Assembly: GCA_950295325.1 (NCBI GenBank)
Contig: OX485804.1
Span: 25,976,001 to 26,040,000 of the forward strand
Origin: Polytrichum commune
Lineage: Eukaryota; Streptophyta; Polytrichopsida; Polytrichales; Polytrichaceae
Length of the DNA: 64,000 nt
Reading direction: 5' to 3'
Shown here piece by piece: positions 38,401-49,142 of this stretch. A program made the position numbers and the translations under genes. Positions within the stretch are counted from its first letter, which is position 1; each line of letters starts with the position of its first letter. The notes under the pieces were generated by a model. That model saw nothing but the letters and a program-made list of their open reading frames with translations, made no database searches and was not told the DNA's origin.

Positions 38401-41400
38401 TCCACACTACCTCCAAGTATGTACCAAAAACTTGCTGAAAATGGAAGGTGGTGTATGCAAAACAACTGACTCCCGACCAAAAGTTATGTTGAGTAAAAGC
38501 ATAACTCTATTGTCTTAATACAGTCTGGAAACATAGTAAGCAATTAGGACGCATAGAGAAAGTGCAGGTCCTTACCAGCAATTGCCCGGCCCCACTGATC
38601 TCGTTCGCAAGCCACTGCCCAAGCAAGTGTGTTGCCAGTAGTGGGCCTTGTTGTAACAAGCAGGACCAGATCTGTATCATCTATTCCCTCTGCAAACATT
38701 TAACATAGTATGACCAGTTAGGTTATCAGGTCATTTTGGGAAAAACACCCACAAGAGGCTGGTGATTTACACACATCTGACAAGCTCTTGATATTCTAGA
38801 AAGATATACCTTCTTACCCATAAGCCAAAGAACATAGGGCCATATACAGATGTTTCAAAGCATAAGATGGCCCTCTACAAAACATCCAAATTCTAATCTT
38901 GAGAATCACAAAATCAGCATAAGGACAAACAATTTTGGGTGATTATCCTCAGCCTTAAGAACTGCATGCAACATTGATTTCACAAAAGTATAGAACTAGT
39001 TTAACCCCATTGCACCCATGCATATAAATTAACATCCCAGGCCATCCTGTACTGTCTGCTCAACATGCCAACACCGGCGGCCGGCTGTTTTGGAAAGGCT
39101 GAACGTCAATGGCCCCACCACCCATGCACCCTCACCATTCAACCTTTCCAAAATGTACAGTAGACTAGTGTGGGCCTGTGCCATCCTGGCCCTAATCATG
39201 CATATGATATAATGTCCCAGGCCATCCACTCCACATGCCGTTGTCGACGGCTGTTGAAACTTGGGAACAGTAACTACATCAACACCCATGCACCCTTGCC
39301 GTTCCAAAGCTCCCAAATGTATAGTAGGTTGATTCAGGAAGGTAGACACAGAAGAAATTCCTCACCATCAACGTACTGACGAGGAAGCTGCACACCTCCA
39401 TCTTGACCACATGCAGAATATCCACTAAGTCGCAATGGCCCCTTGACACGTTCCACAGACAGGGCTCGTTGAAACCATGCTGCTGTTTCGCCCAGTGCCT
39501 GAGGTATCCCACACTCCATCAGCCAAGCAGTGACGAACAATACCATAAATCTGTAGTCTAAGATATATGGAACCCCATGTTGCAGATACTTAAAGGTGTG
39601 CCATCAAATGTCAGAAACTAAGAGGCTGCAAGTTGGGATATACCTCATGCAGACGGATTCTTTTGTCCTCTCCAGTTATGTCCTCTGAAGTACAATTGTA
39701 CCAGCAATCCCCATAAATTGGTGGCTCAAGGTGGGAATTGCATTCAGGGGATCCATGGATTGCGCCTGAAGGCTCCCCTAGCTGATAAGACCAAAAAAAC
39801 AAGATAAGCTTACAGGTAAAAACGATTGCAAGTCCCAGACTCTTCCCATAAGAAACACTGGGTTTGTACACAGCACTGGGTTCTCAAAAAATCTAGAAGG
39901 AACCAAAAGACACACTGTGCAAGCACATCAAAATTGTGATGAACAAAAAGCATGACATACCTTCACAACCTCGCCAGGAGAACGGCAATCTCGGTCTGCA
40001 GAATGGCCGACTGCATCATAGTTGAGGAAAATCCTAATAGGTTGCCTCTTGTCCACTTCAGTTTCCCCTTTTCCAGAGACAGACATCAAAGACCGACCGT
40101 GTCTTTCATCCTCAAAATCTTCAGCATCACTTTCATAGACCTACAACAAAAATATCAATTATCATGTATACGAAATATTTGACAATACACTTGTAACACC
40201 ATCACCAATGCCATCCTAAACTTTGACAATATATATCACGTTACTGTTGACACAATTCTTGTGTGGATGGCAAATACAAATACACATAAATTAAAGACAC
40301 ACCTACCTTGGTTGCCCAAATTTTCAAAAGCACTCATTCACCAACCTCAGATGGACTCATGAGGAAGGTTAGCAGATGAATGACACTGGACAACCGTCAT
40401 AAGTATTCTCCATGACCACAAGACACAACCCTTTCCCCTCACCAATATACTGACCTGGGGTGTAATTTTGTACAAATTGACGCCTGATCGCCGCTGCTGC
40501 TCTACAATTTCATTGTGAATGCATGAATGGGTGTGGGTGTGAGGAGATGTGCTGGTTTGGATCCTAGTGTGCTGATGAGATTCACTATACTCTTTTGCAG
40601 CATTCACAGTACCAGCCCATAGTAACAGCACCAAAATCTGCAAGTGAAGTAACAAATAGGAGAAAGTACATCAGGAGAAGAAAAAATAATGCATTCAAAA
40701 GGTTGGCCACAACAAGTACAGTGAGGCTACATGTTAGATACCCCACATGCAATATTTGACTCACAACAAGCATATCATTGCAGTTCAGTATGTCACAGAC
40801 AATCAAACAGAAATAGTTCATGGTCCATAAAGCATAAATTATTTCCTAAACTACACAACTACTAAAACAGGGAATCACACCAGCAAGTTCCTTGCTACCT
40901 AAAAATTGCCAGTTTACCAGATGAGACCACTCTAGAGACACAGGGAAGAGACCAGAAAGAAAACGGATCAAAGTTCCATCACCAAAAACTACTGACCAGT
41001 CTGTAGGAAAGAAATTGATGATCAGAAGACAAGTAAAATGTACCTCCAAGCAAGATGGCTTAGATAAGAAGCACTTTTGAGGCATTCCCGCCAATTCACT
41101 GCGTCACCTCCTAGTCTTCTGGTTTTGGCATGCAACCATTCTAAACTTGGCACCGGCATCTAGAACAAACCCAAAATTTTATCCACTCCTGAACATCTCC
41201 ACTTATGTCAAATGAGTTCTTCGGACCACCTTTGAGCCCAATATGCTGACCTCGCACTAATAAAGGTTATGGGTGGATTGAGCTTGATAAAAATGGACTC
41301 ATTCAGGGAGCACACATCGTGGTTGATATTCAATACACCTCGCACAACTGTACGCATCATGAGCTGAACGCAGGAGAATCTTCGAGTTGACTTTCATATC

Positions 41401-42899
41401 ATACCATGTTTGTTCGGAATTTTCAAGAGAAGTTTCTCATCAACAAGTTTCTCCCTTCCAGAAGCTTCAACTATTTCACCTCATACACTCTACACTGGCA
41501 TCTCACTGGCTTGACACTATGGCTTTCTCAAATCACACATGATGATCGCTAATTAATATATTCTAAGATGAGCTTTTGTTAACTCAAGTGGCAGATCGAC
41601 AGGTGAACTAACTATTCAAATCAACCCGAACAGGAGTTATAGGCAGCCGTTCACCTACATAATGGCTTTCAGGATTCCATGCCCAATCCCATAAAAGAAC
41701 ACAAATGCACTTGCAATGGCTCCCAAGGTTACATGCTTCTATTTCTCATCCTGATCTCTTGATGACATTTATGAGGAGTCCGAACATGTATTTAAAAGAT
41801 CCCCTCCTTTGATGTCAAATCGTGGGCACTCACCATCATGGCAAGCTTATCTCTGTCAGATTTCTCCTGTCCATTTTCCTGAAACTCAGAGAGATTGATA
41901 CGCATCTGCTCTCTCACTTTTATATGCGTGACGCCCCACACTTCACCTGTAAGCAACCCAAAATTCATCGACCCATCAGCTCTTTACATATCAGTAACTA
42001 AATTCAAAAAAAAAAACCCTTCAAATTGCAGGTATGAAGATTTCTACCAACGCCAACGATTGCTGACCTATCACGGTCGCCTTGGACGGAATATTCCATT
42101 CCACTCTAACGAAACTTCTCTCGATCACACACAACTTAGTGTGTCATTCGCACTTGACCCAGAATTTACACATGCGAGGAATATCAGACATCCAACAGCC
42201 CACATAAGGGTAAGGCCTTCCATGTGCGGACCCACTTGGATTCTGAAATAAGGCCCCAGAGAGGCATTCTCACTTAATTTTGAAACCTGTGAAAGCCAAT
42301 TTTGGCAACGAACGGTGGCACGTGAGGAAAACCGGAAAAGGGCACAAAATTTCAAACTACCGCACTGGGCGCTCTTGAATCATCTCAAACAGCTGCTTCC
42401 ACTCTTTCAAAAGGTCCTGCGAATTCACTAAGACAGGCACCACACTCGGGACTCGACTCAAAACCTGCTCACTCAGGATTGGCAAGAATCTCTTTAGGGT
42501 TAACCAGCGAGAATTACCAATGGTTTGGTATAACTCCATTAGCTGACTTATACAATTAGGGCGAGTATTTATTCTGGTCAGTGAAAAACAGCCGTTCCTT
42601 CTAAACATACTCAAACCTAGAGGACTCGTCCCCCCATGAAACTTAAGCTGTACAACGAGATGAGCTGCAGCTACTTTACACGTCAATTCATGCCTTTTTC
42701 AAAATGCCTTAGGAACAGATTGACAGTTCTTGACCCCTTGCTAAATGCCTGTGGGCAAGAAAGCCGCACTCAACCCAACCCACCACACCTTCTAAAGTGC
42801 GTACAAAGAGGATTGAATGTTAAAAGATAACTCGTCGGAGAGGATGCCAGAAATGACTTATGATAGGAGGAGCATCCTAAACCGGGTGCAGCCAGCCTA

Positions 42900-42945
<46 letters not shown>

Positions 42946-43542
42946 GCGGGCAATATTATTATTCACACAGAAACGGCACTATGGATGGAATCACCGAACC
43001 AACCTGCCAAAGTCTTCCAATAATCCTTCACCCTCCTCCTTTCCTCGCTCCAACAAGGCAATCAAAGACTCGGTTCCTGTCGATGCAAAATTAGACAAAC
43101 AACTCACCCAAGCCCTGCCCTGCCCTCCCCCACCTCGCCCTCTCTCCCCCTCCCTCCTTCCCTCCCACGATCACTCACTCTTAATGGTGTCAGCACGATC
43201 ACGTGCCAATATCCTGGCCCTTCCTTCTTCAAGCGCACAGCTTAAGTTTCCTCAACACTCTCTCACTCTCTTTCTCTTCGCCAAAACTCCACCCCCATCG
43301 CTCACCCCACCCACACTCCGCCCCCCACCCGCCCGCCCGCCCGCCACCTAAACCTGCGCTGCTGAGTCCCCTGTGCTTTCGACTTTTCTTACAAAAAAGT
43401 TTGCAGTAAGGGGTCCACCAAGTTCAACTTCCGGCGCAGCAGGGGCGAGTCCATCACCACTGCTACTGCTACTGCTGCAGTTTGGCATGAGGGGAATGCG
43501 GACTCCGCGTCTATTATGCGAAACCCGGCGCCCCAATGTCAT
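32428..43542 (-). CDS. Leishmanolysin-like (M8) zinc metalloprotease with EGF-like repeats, membrane anchored
   Basis: Secretory-pathway zinc endopeptidase, orthologous in architecture to Arabidopsis At5g42620. Seventeen exons, 5' to 3': 43542-43393, 40637-40455, 40140-39961, 39781-39644, 39498-39366, 38689-38576, 38037-37889, 37514-37422, 37113-37053, 36571-36239, 35915-35789, 35545-35446, 35237-35168, 34993-34841, 34555-34460, 34018-33702, 33045-32428. Phases all match (1004 residues). The hydrophobic signal segment ([13 protein letters not shown]) starts exon 2. The zinc site is HEVIH (323-327) plus GFDPH; the third ligand is likely H403 in GSHWEKR, followed by the Met-turn in [11 protein letters not shown]-like Cys-rich repeats span exons 14-16. 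A membrane helix (about 864-886) precedes a 118-residue tail. The exon 7 donor GTTTGA is weak. Exon 1 is the least sure: it is chosen for its phase-0 GTAAGA donor, and the frame stays open further upstream. Confidence 0.9.
33274..33607. mobile_element. 334-bp TA-flanked MITE in intron 16 (family D)
   Basis: The left end GAGTTATCCTCTAACTCA matches the reverse complement of the right end with few differences, and similarity continues for about 60 bp. TA flanks both sides (33272-33273 and 33608-33609). It fills half of intron 16 of the metalloprotease. An inverted copy lies in intron 6. Confidence 0.8.
36642..36915. mobile_element. Old family C copy in intron 9 of the metalloprotease
   Basis: Begins AAGGAGCACTTTACACTAGA, a diverged form of the family C terminus, and keeps the internal GGGTCTAACACAAAAC string also in the copy at 48544-49142. 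The right boundary is approximate. Confidence 0.55.
38148..38507. mobile_element. 360-bp TA-flanked MITE in intron 6 (family D), inverted copy
   Basis: Reverse-complement relative of 33274-33607; shared strings include TTGCATAC, ACTTGGAGG and CATTGAGGGTC on the opposite strand. The right end keeps AACTC-TA; the left end is eroded. It makes up two thirds of intron 6. Confidence 0.75.
39018..39345. repeat. Two tandem units of about 180 bp in intron 5
   Basis: CATGCATATnnATnAA followed by TCCCAGGCCATCC occurs at 39018 and again at 39198, and both units go on to CACCCATGCACCCT and an AAATGTAnAGTAG string. A simple intronic duplication, now diverged. Confidence 0.8.
42904..42942. repeat. (CT)n microsatellite in intron 1 of the metalloprotease
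   Basis: About 19 uninterrupted CT units, followed by CT/CCC-rich sequence to about 43370. On the minus strand this is GA-rich. It lies just downstream of the proposed first exon; if exon 1 is misplaced, this could be promoter or leader sequence. Confidence 0.9.
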
Positions 43543-45280
43543 CCCCCTCGCTGCAGCCACTGCTTGAAGTCTTCGTCTTCTTCGCAGCAGGTCGTGCCCC
43601 TGTGTGTGTGTCTGTGTGTGTTGGGAGGTGGAGGAAGGAAGGAGGAGCCTGCAGCCAGCAGATGATGCTTGGGGTGGTTCTGGGGCGCAAGTGCACCGGA
43701 GCGGGTGCCACCGGAGTCGTTGGATGCGCCAATTGAGGATCCCAGTGCGAGTGAATGCGGGGGTGCGCGAGCGACTCCCCGTGACCGAATTTTTGTAAGT
43801 TGCGACAGATTGATTGAGGAAGGGAAGGTAGAAGCGGAGAGGAGAGACGAGGGCGAGTTCTTCTTCTTCTTCTTCTTCTTCGTCTCCGTCGTTCTTCGCT
43901 CTTCGTGGCGGTCGTGGCGCGGGGGAGTTCCATCTGGGGAGGGCGCGAGCGCGCGGCCACCTCCTGCCACTCTGGCACTCGTCTCCGGTGAACTTTGTTT
44001 CGTCGGGCAGGATGACCGGGCAGTAATGTGGTGGGGCCCTCCGGAAGGAAGAAGGAAGGGTGGGGATAGGGATGGGGGTTTCGTTGACTTCCGGGCATTC
44101 GGGCAGCGAGAAGGAAGAAGTTGGCGATGAATTCAAATGGGAAGTTCAAAGGGGGTGGTCCCTCCCAATGAGAGAAATGGGGAGTTATAAAATGGGAGAG
44201 TTTGTGTGTTTCAAAAAATGCATGAATCGTTTAACCATGTGAATCACGGAGAGGAAGCGTAACTTGCGGGTCAACATGAATTGGAAGGTGGAAAGTTGTC
44301 GGTTGCGAGAGATTAAAGGCACAGGAGAGGAGGTTTTGTTCTCTTATTGGTTCTTATGCAGGGGAATTTCTTCTGGGAAGGGTGCACATCCACTTGCTAA
44401 ACATGACTGACAGCCCATGATGGGCCCAAGTGGAAAAAGGAGGAGGGATGGTTGACTTCAAGCATTTGGGCAGCGAGAAGGAAGAAGAACTTCGACTTGT
44501 GACGAATTCAAATGGGAAGTCCATTGGGGGGGGGGGCTGGGGCAAACCAACCCGTACACTGGTTCCTTGGAGGCAAGGGTTCGAGCATCCAACAAGGAAC
44601 CAATGTATGGGTTGGTTAGCCCACATCATAGGGGGATGGTCCCTCCCAACGAAAGTGGAATTTACATGGGTGCAAGAAATGGAGGACAATGCAATCTAAG
44701 TAAGTAACTTTCTACACTGGTTGTCGGTTCATTCAACTATATGAAACGTGGAGATAAACCACCCACTTTTGGTGTTTTGTTGTTCATGAAGGAGGATCAA
44801 CGGAGCCATACCCCAGCTACAAAAAGGGGTGAGTTTGTTGACTTATGGGCATTTGAGCAACAATAAGAAGGAAGGACTTGAACCTTCATTTGCGATGATT
44901 CAAATGGGTAGTCAATAGGGGGTCCTCACATGGTCCTAAAGAGAACGAGGGTGCTAGAAATGGATCATTCAACAATGTGAATCACGGGGAGGAAGCATCA
45001 CTTGATGGTGAACAATTGTCGATTGCAAAACATTAAAGGCACAAAAGAGGAGTTCCTCTTCCTCCCACTCCTTGCACATAGGAAAGGAGAAGGGAAGGAA
45101 TAAAAACTCTCTCAGAGAGGGAGTTCAATTGCGTGCTATCTCTGTGGCACTCTTCAACATTTAATTTGCCTTTTCAACATAACAATTGAGTAGACCCCAT
45201 CGGGCCCAAATGCAAGAGAAAGGGTGAGCTTCTTGACTTCCAAGAATTTGAACATCAAAAAGGAAAGTAAAACGTAGTGA
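43543..45280 (-). promoter_or_regulatory. Upstream region of the metalloprotease with a decayed direct-repeat array
   Basis: A GC-rich stretch with a (TTC)n run (about 43859-43882) precedes the proposed start codon. From 43918 on, the sequence recurs as about four diverging direct units. The GTTGACTT(C/A) anchor lies at 44083, 44451, 44837 and 45232, and the TGTGAATCACGG anchor near 44238 and 44975, with a diverged form near 44738. Poly-G runs and a GAAGGAAGAAG motif recur too. No gene is seen. Regulatory role is inferred from position only. Confidence 0.45.
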
Positions 45281-46017
45281 AATTCCATTATGTATCACAA
45301 AAGAACAACTCCAACCAATTCAAAAAAATTCAAAAAAAAACTCTCTTTTATAAGTGCATCAACATAATGATAATGTTGTTTCTTATAATTTTCAGGAAGT
45401 CGGTGATTCCTAATTGACCCTTAGATCAAGGTCAAAAGACGTTACCTATTGTGAGATGTAGTGGGACCTAATTGAAATGTATGAACAACAAACTTGAGAG
45501 GGGGCAGGTTGACTATGCGGGCAGCCGTGAACCCGGGCAAAAACAGGAAAAAGTGTGGAAATGAAGAGCCTGGGGAGACCAGGAATACGGATGGATGGAT
45601 GGATAGATGGATGATACTTTTTGGCCCTCGGAAGTTCCACGGATTTGCAGAGCCTAAGAATAGCAAGCTTAACGTAGGTCTCCAAAAGGCTTCTCTCTGC
45701 ATATACTACATGGGACCCAAAATATGCGCATAAGTTAGAGCCTCGGAGTCCACAACACTTGTGTGTGTGTGTGTGTGTGTTTTTGCAAACAAATTAAATG
45801 TATGGTATTGGTGGTCAATCCCGGTAACTCGAGAGCCCGTTTTTTGACCGCATCGTTTCCATACCCAACTTAATTTTAGAAACTTGAAGAAAAGAAAAGA
45901 AAAACGAGTTGATGGCTTGCCGGTTGGTGTGAAGGCGCGGGTTTTCTAGACTCGATCCCATGTGCCCGGGCCTTGTCAACAATGTTTCCTCACCCTAGGA
46001 TATATAACTATTCAATG
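45281..46017. other. Intergenic with simple repeats
   Basis: Holds a GGAT-rich run (about 45590-45617) and a (GT)n microsatellite (45760-45781). No gene recognised. Confidence 0.6.
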
Positions 46018-46255
46018 TCAGGCAACCCGATATGAATTTCAGCCTACTGGACCTATTTTGTTCAGGAATTTTTTTAGTGCATGGTGGGGTTTACTGCCTA
46101 CCTTACGGTGGGTGGGCTCTTGGCTTCCTAGCTACCTAGCTAGTTTATTCCGTCAAGTGGAGAGAAGATTTCACGGCGGGAATCGAACTGCCAACCACTC
46201 CATTCGGAAATGGGTACCTCTCCACTATCACCTGGAAGTTTAGGGTCATCTTGGA
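46018..46255 (-). mobile_element. tRNA-derived SINE, copy 1
   Basis: On the minus strand the head carries a box A-like TGATAGTGGAGAGG (46217-46230) and a box B-like AGTTCGATTCC (46179-46189) spaced as in a pol III promoter. The body contains CCCACCCACCGTAAGGTAGG. A second, independent copy lies at 61841-62093. No open frame is meaningful. Confidence 0.75.
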
Positions 46256-48543
46256 CCAATGTTTCCTCACCCCAAGGACAGTTGTCAAACTTGCTAACGA
46301 CTTAAACAACATAGCGTGGATTAACATTAGGGTCCATGACCACAAATACTCTGAATTCAAGCGATATTAATGGCGGAGAGCACACAAAAATAAGAATAAA
46401 AGGACACGGGGACTATGCACTAGGGTTTAAGTCTAACGTATGCATGTTCATCTCAACATGAGGAAATTAAAATAGATGGGTCTTGAATGATTACTATTTT
46501 CAACTAGCCCACTTCTCCTAGTAGGATGTGAAACACACGATCGATATGAGATGGTTAGCAAATCCAAATCGAAGTCAAAGCCACTTTCCTCCTAAGAAGT
46601 TTGGCGCTCGTGTGAATATCTTATTCACCCTTATCTGCTATCAAAGTGAAGATTCTTGCACTCGTTATACGGTCATATAGGTTCCCCTCCACCAATTATG
46701 TTGATTGATGAGCTTAGAAATAATTATCAAAGTTTGAGCACGTAGTCCAATCTCTATCTAACATGTGTTTTTTCTGGTGTTTGTTGTTGGAGCCACACCT
46801 AACCACATGTCACTCAAATATTGGTGTGCCATTGCATGAGAAACCGACTTTTGAGCTTGGATCCAATCTCGAGTCTGCAAGTAAGGACCAAATATCATGG
46901 ACCGATGCCCTCCTATAAACATCTCTTAGAGGTAAGTAGTTGAAGGCGATGAAGAATTTTAAAATAATCACAACATAAGTTGATGACTATTGCAAATATG
47001 ATAAGTAATTTGCATATTCTAACCGAACAATGGTTTGCCTACTAAGGTAAAGGGTGTTGAAACCAACACCCTAAAAAATTGCACTATGAGTTTGCATATT
47101 ACATTTCAAAATGTCCATCATTGTCACATCATGCTCCCGTGTTGGTTTGGGGTCATCTACCAATGAAGCTTTGGAACCTTCTATTTCTCACATGGATTTC
47201 AATATATGGCATGCTACAGTGCACCGGATTTCCCATTCAATTGCTAACAATAAACATCTAAATTTGTATCAATCTAACAATGGTAGATATACGAAGGGCT
47301 TAAAACCATGGGTTCTAGCTCCCTCTACCCTTGTGACCAAAGATTGACACTTATATCGTGACGAGGTTACTACAACGAATCCTATAAAAGTAGAGACACA
47401 ACTAAATCGATTTTGGACTTTGTAAAATATAAAACTTGGCACATATGCAAATACTAACACAACATTATTCAGATCCATGTGGGGGATATCTAGGAATATT
47501 TTGTAGAATATTGCCAATCCCACATAACATTGTTATGAAGAATGACTTACTTAATCAGACCTTTATCATCCGAACGATGTGTGGGTCAGTGAGGATCATA
47601 GAACAAACACCAGAACGACACACATGCTTAAAAGAGATTGGACTGCATCTTCAAATCTTTATAACTGCTCCACACTCAACAACGAACACCTGAATTGAAA
47701 ATGACCCTATAATATATTCAACGAAGAAACCAACAGACATGCACTTCCCATAGCCGTAACCAAATAAGGGGAGGTCCAATTTGCATGGGTGCGTTGTCAT
47801 AGATTTGCTAATGCAACACAAGTTTTTTTTAGGTTATGTGAATCTTACCGGTTGAAGTTGGAGGACGTGATGATCGAACCGAATACCAACTACGTTCTAA
47901 ATACATTACGAAACGAGATGTGGAAGCTCGCTTTTATCAACAACTGTCAAGCAAGCAAGTATATATGTGAGGGGAGTATTTTTGGATGAAGTAAGTTGAG
48001 AAAGGCGGACCATGTCCTCGGATAAGCTTCCCTTTTTAGGGACGTGAAGACAAGTAGTGTGAAGCGGCTTTTTGGCCCGGAAGTTGGAACACAAAACACG
48101 CCTATAAATGGGTCCCCGGATTATCCAACCCCATCCGAACCTAGAATCTACACCCCACCTAGATTCTTGGGACCCCAAAGTCCATGCGAGTCGCCCCAAA
48201 ACCGGCCCCAAAGATAACATTCAATATAGTTGTTTAAATAGTACCTACCCCCCGAGGTATAAAGCTTGAGGAGTGTGAATATTTCGGGGTGCCGCCCGCC
48301 CGGTCAACGTTCGAAGAAACAAAATCCCCTTGCAAGTTGAGAAACTCGGCCTAGTAAAGTAGGTCGAAACCCCGAATCCATGAGCATTGTGAGGGGGAGG
48401 GTCACTAAAGAGGGGCACAAATTCCATCCTCCATTCCGCGTGATTGGCCGGGCCGTGTGACTAGGTGCAATGTCCAGGGCGGTTTTAGGGCATAATTGGT
48501 GCATGACTTGGTGTTTTCCAAATGGCACATAATAACATTGCTC
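46256..48543. other. Intergenic, repeat fragments, no gene seen
   Basis: Family F sequence occupies about 46473-46850; its later part resembles 4750-4870 in intron 2 of gene 1. A family E MITE remnant lies at 47459-47535. The rest is unrecognised, and short open frames have no domain. Confidence 0.55.
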
Positions 48544-49142
48544 CGGGCCACTTCACACACGTGACTGAGGGCCCGTGACCAGTACACTCCAAGCACTCTC
48601 ATTGGTGGAAAAGGCGGAGCCGGTCCGAGTTCACTTCAAGCACTCTCATTGGTGGAAAAGGTGGAGCCGGTCCGAGTTCGCTTCAAGCACTCTCATTGGT
48701 GGAAAAGGCGGAGCCGGTCCGAGTTCGCTTCACACTACGCTTGAGGGACCAACGGAGTATGTGAGTGCAAGGTGGATGTCAAGTCTCCGTGGATTCCCAC
48801 ATGGCATCCAATGGGTCATGTTTCATGGTCACTTGGATTGTTTACGAAAAATCACCTCTTGGGGGTAGGTCTAACACAAAACCCGCGAAAGACCATGGTA
48901 TTCCGAATGCTCACAATTGTTGATTTATTCTATTTTATCACGTGTGAGGACCTGCGTGAACGAAAAATCATTGAAATAGCATTCGGTTGAGGGTCCAGTC
49001 ACATATGACTTCACACTGCACTCGAGGGTCCGTGACCACACTACGTGATTTTGGAGGTGTCTTGGGACGGCCTTTGGGCACTTTCTTCTGGGCTCTCACA
49101 ATTTCATGGTCACGGCTCTTGGCTCGTGTGTGAAGCGGCCCT
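48544..49142. mobile_element. 599-bp TIR element (family C), copy 2, with an internal expansion
   Basis: Reverse orientation relative to copy 1. Termini are GGGCCACTTCACACACG and GTGTGTGAAGCGGCCCT. A 47-bp unit present once in copy 1 is here repeated three times in tandem at 48591-48731 (AAGCACTCTCATTGGTGG start), which accounts for the extra length. No target duplication is clear. Confidence 0.8.

Noticed and set aside
43348-44136. Long minus-strand open frame of 263 codons as a separate gene
   Set aside because: Mostly low-complexity and GC-driven (Arg, Glu, Ser runs from simple repeats). Only its last part, 43393-43542, is plausible as exon 1 of the metalloprotease.
48575-48868. Open frame of 97 codons
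   Set aside because: Created by the 47-bp tandem units inside a family C element.
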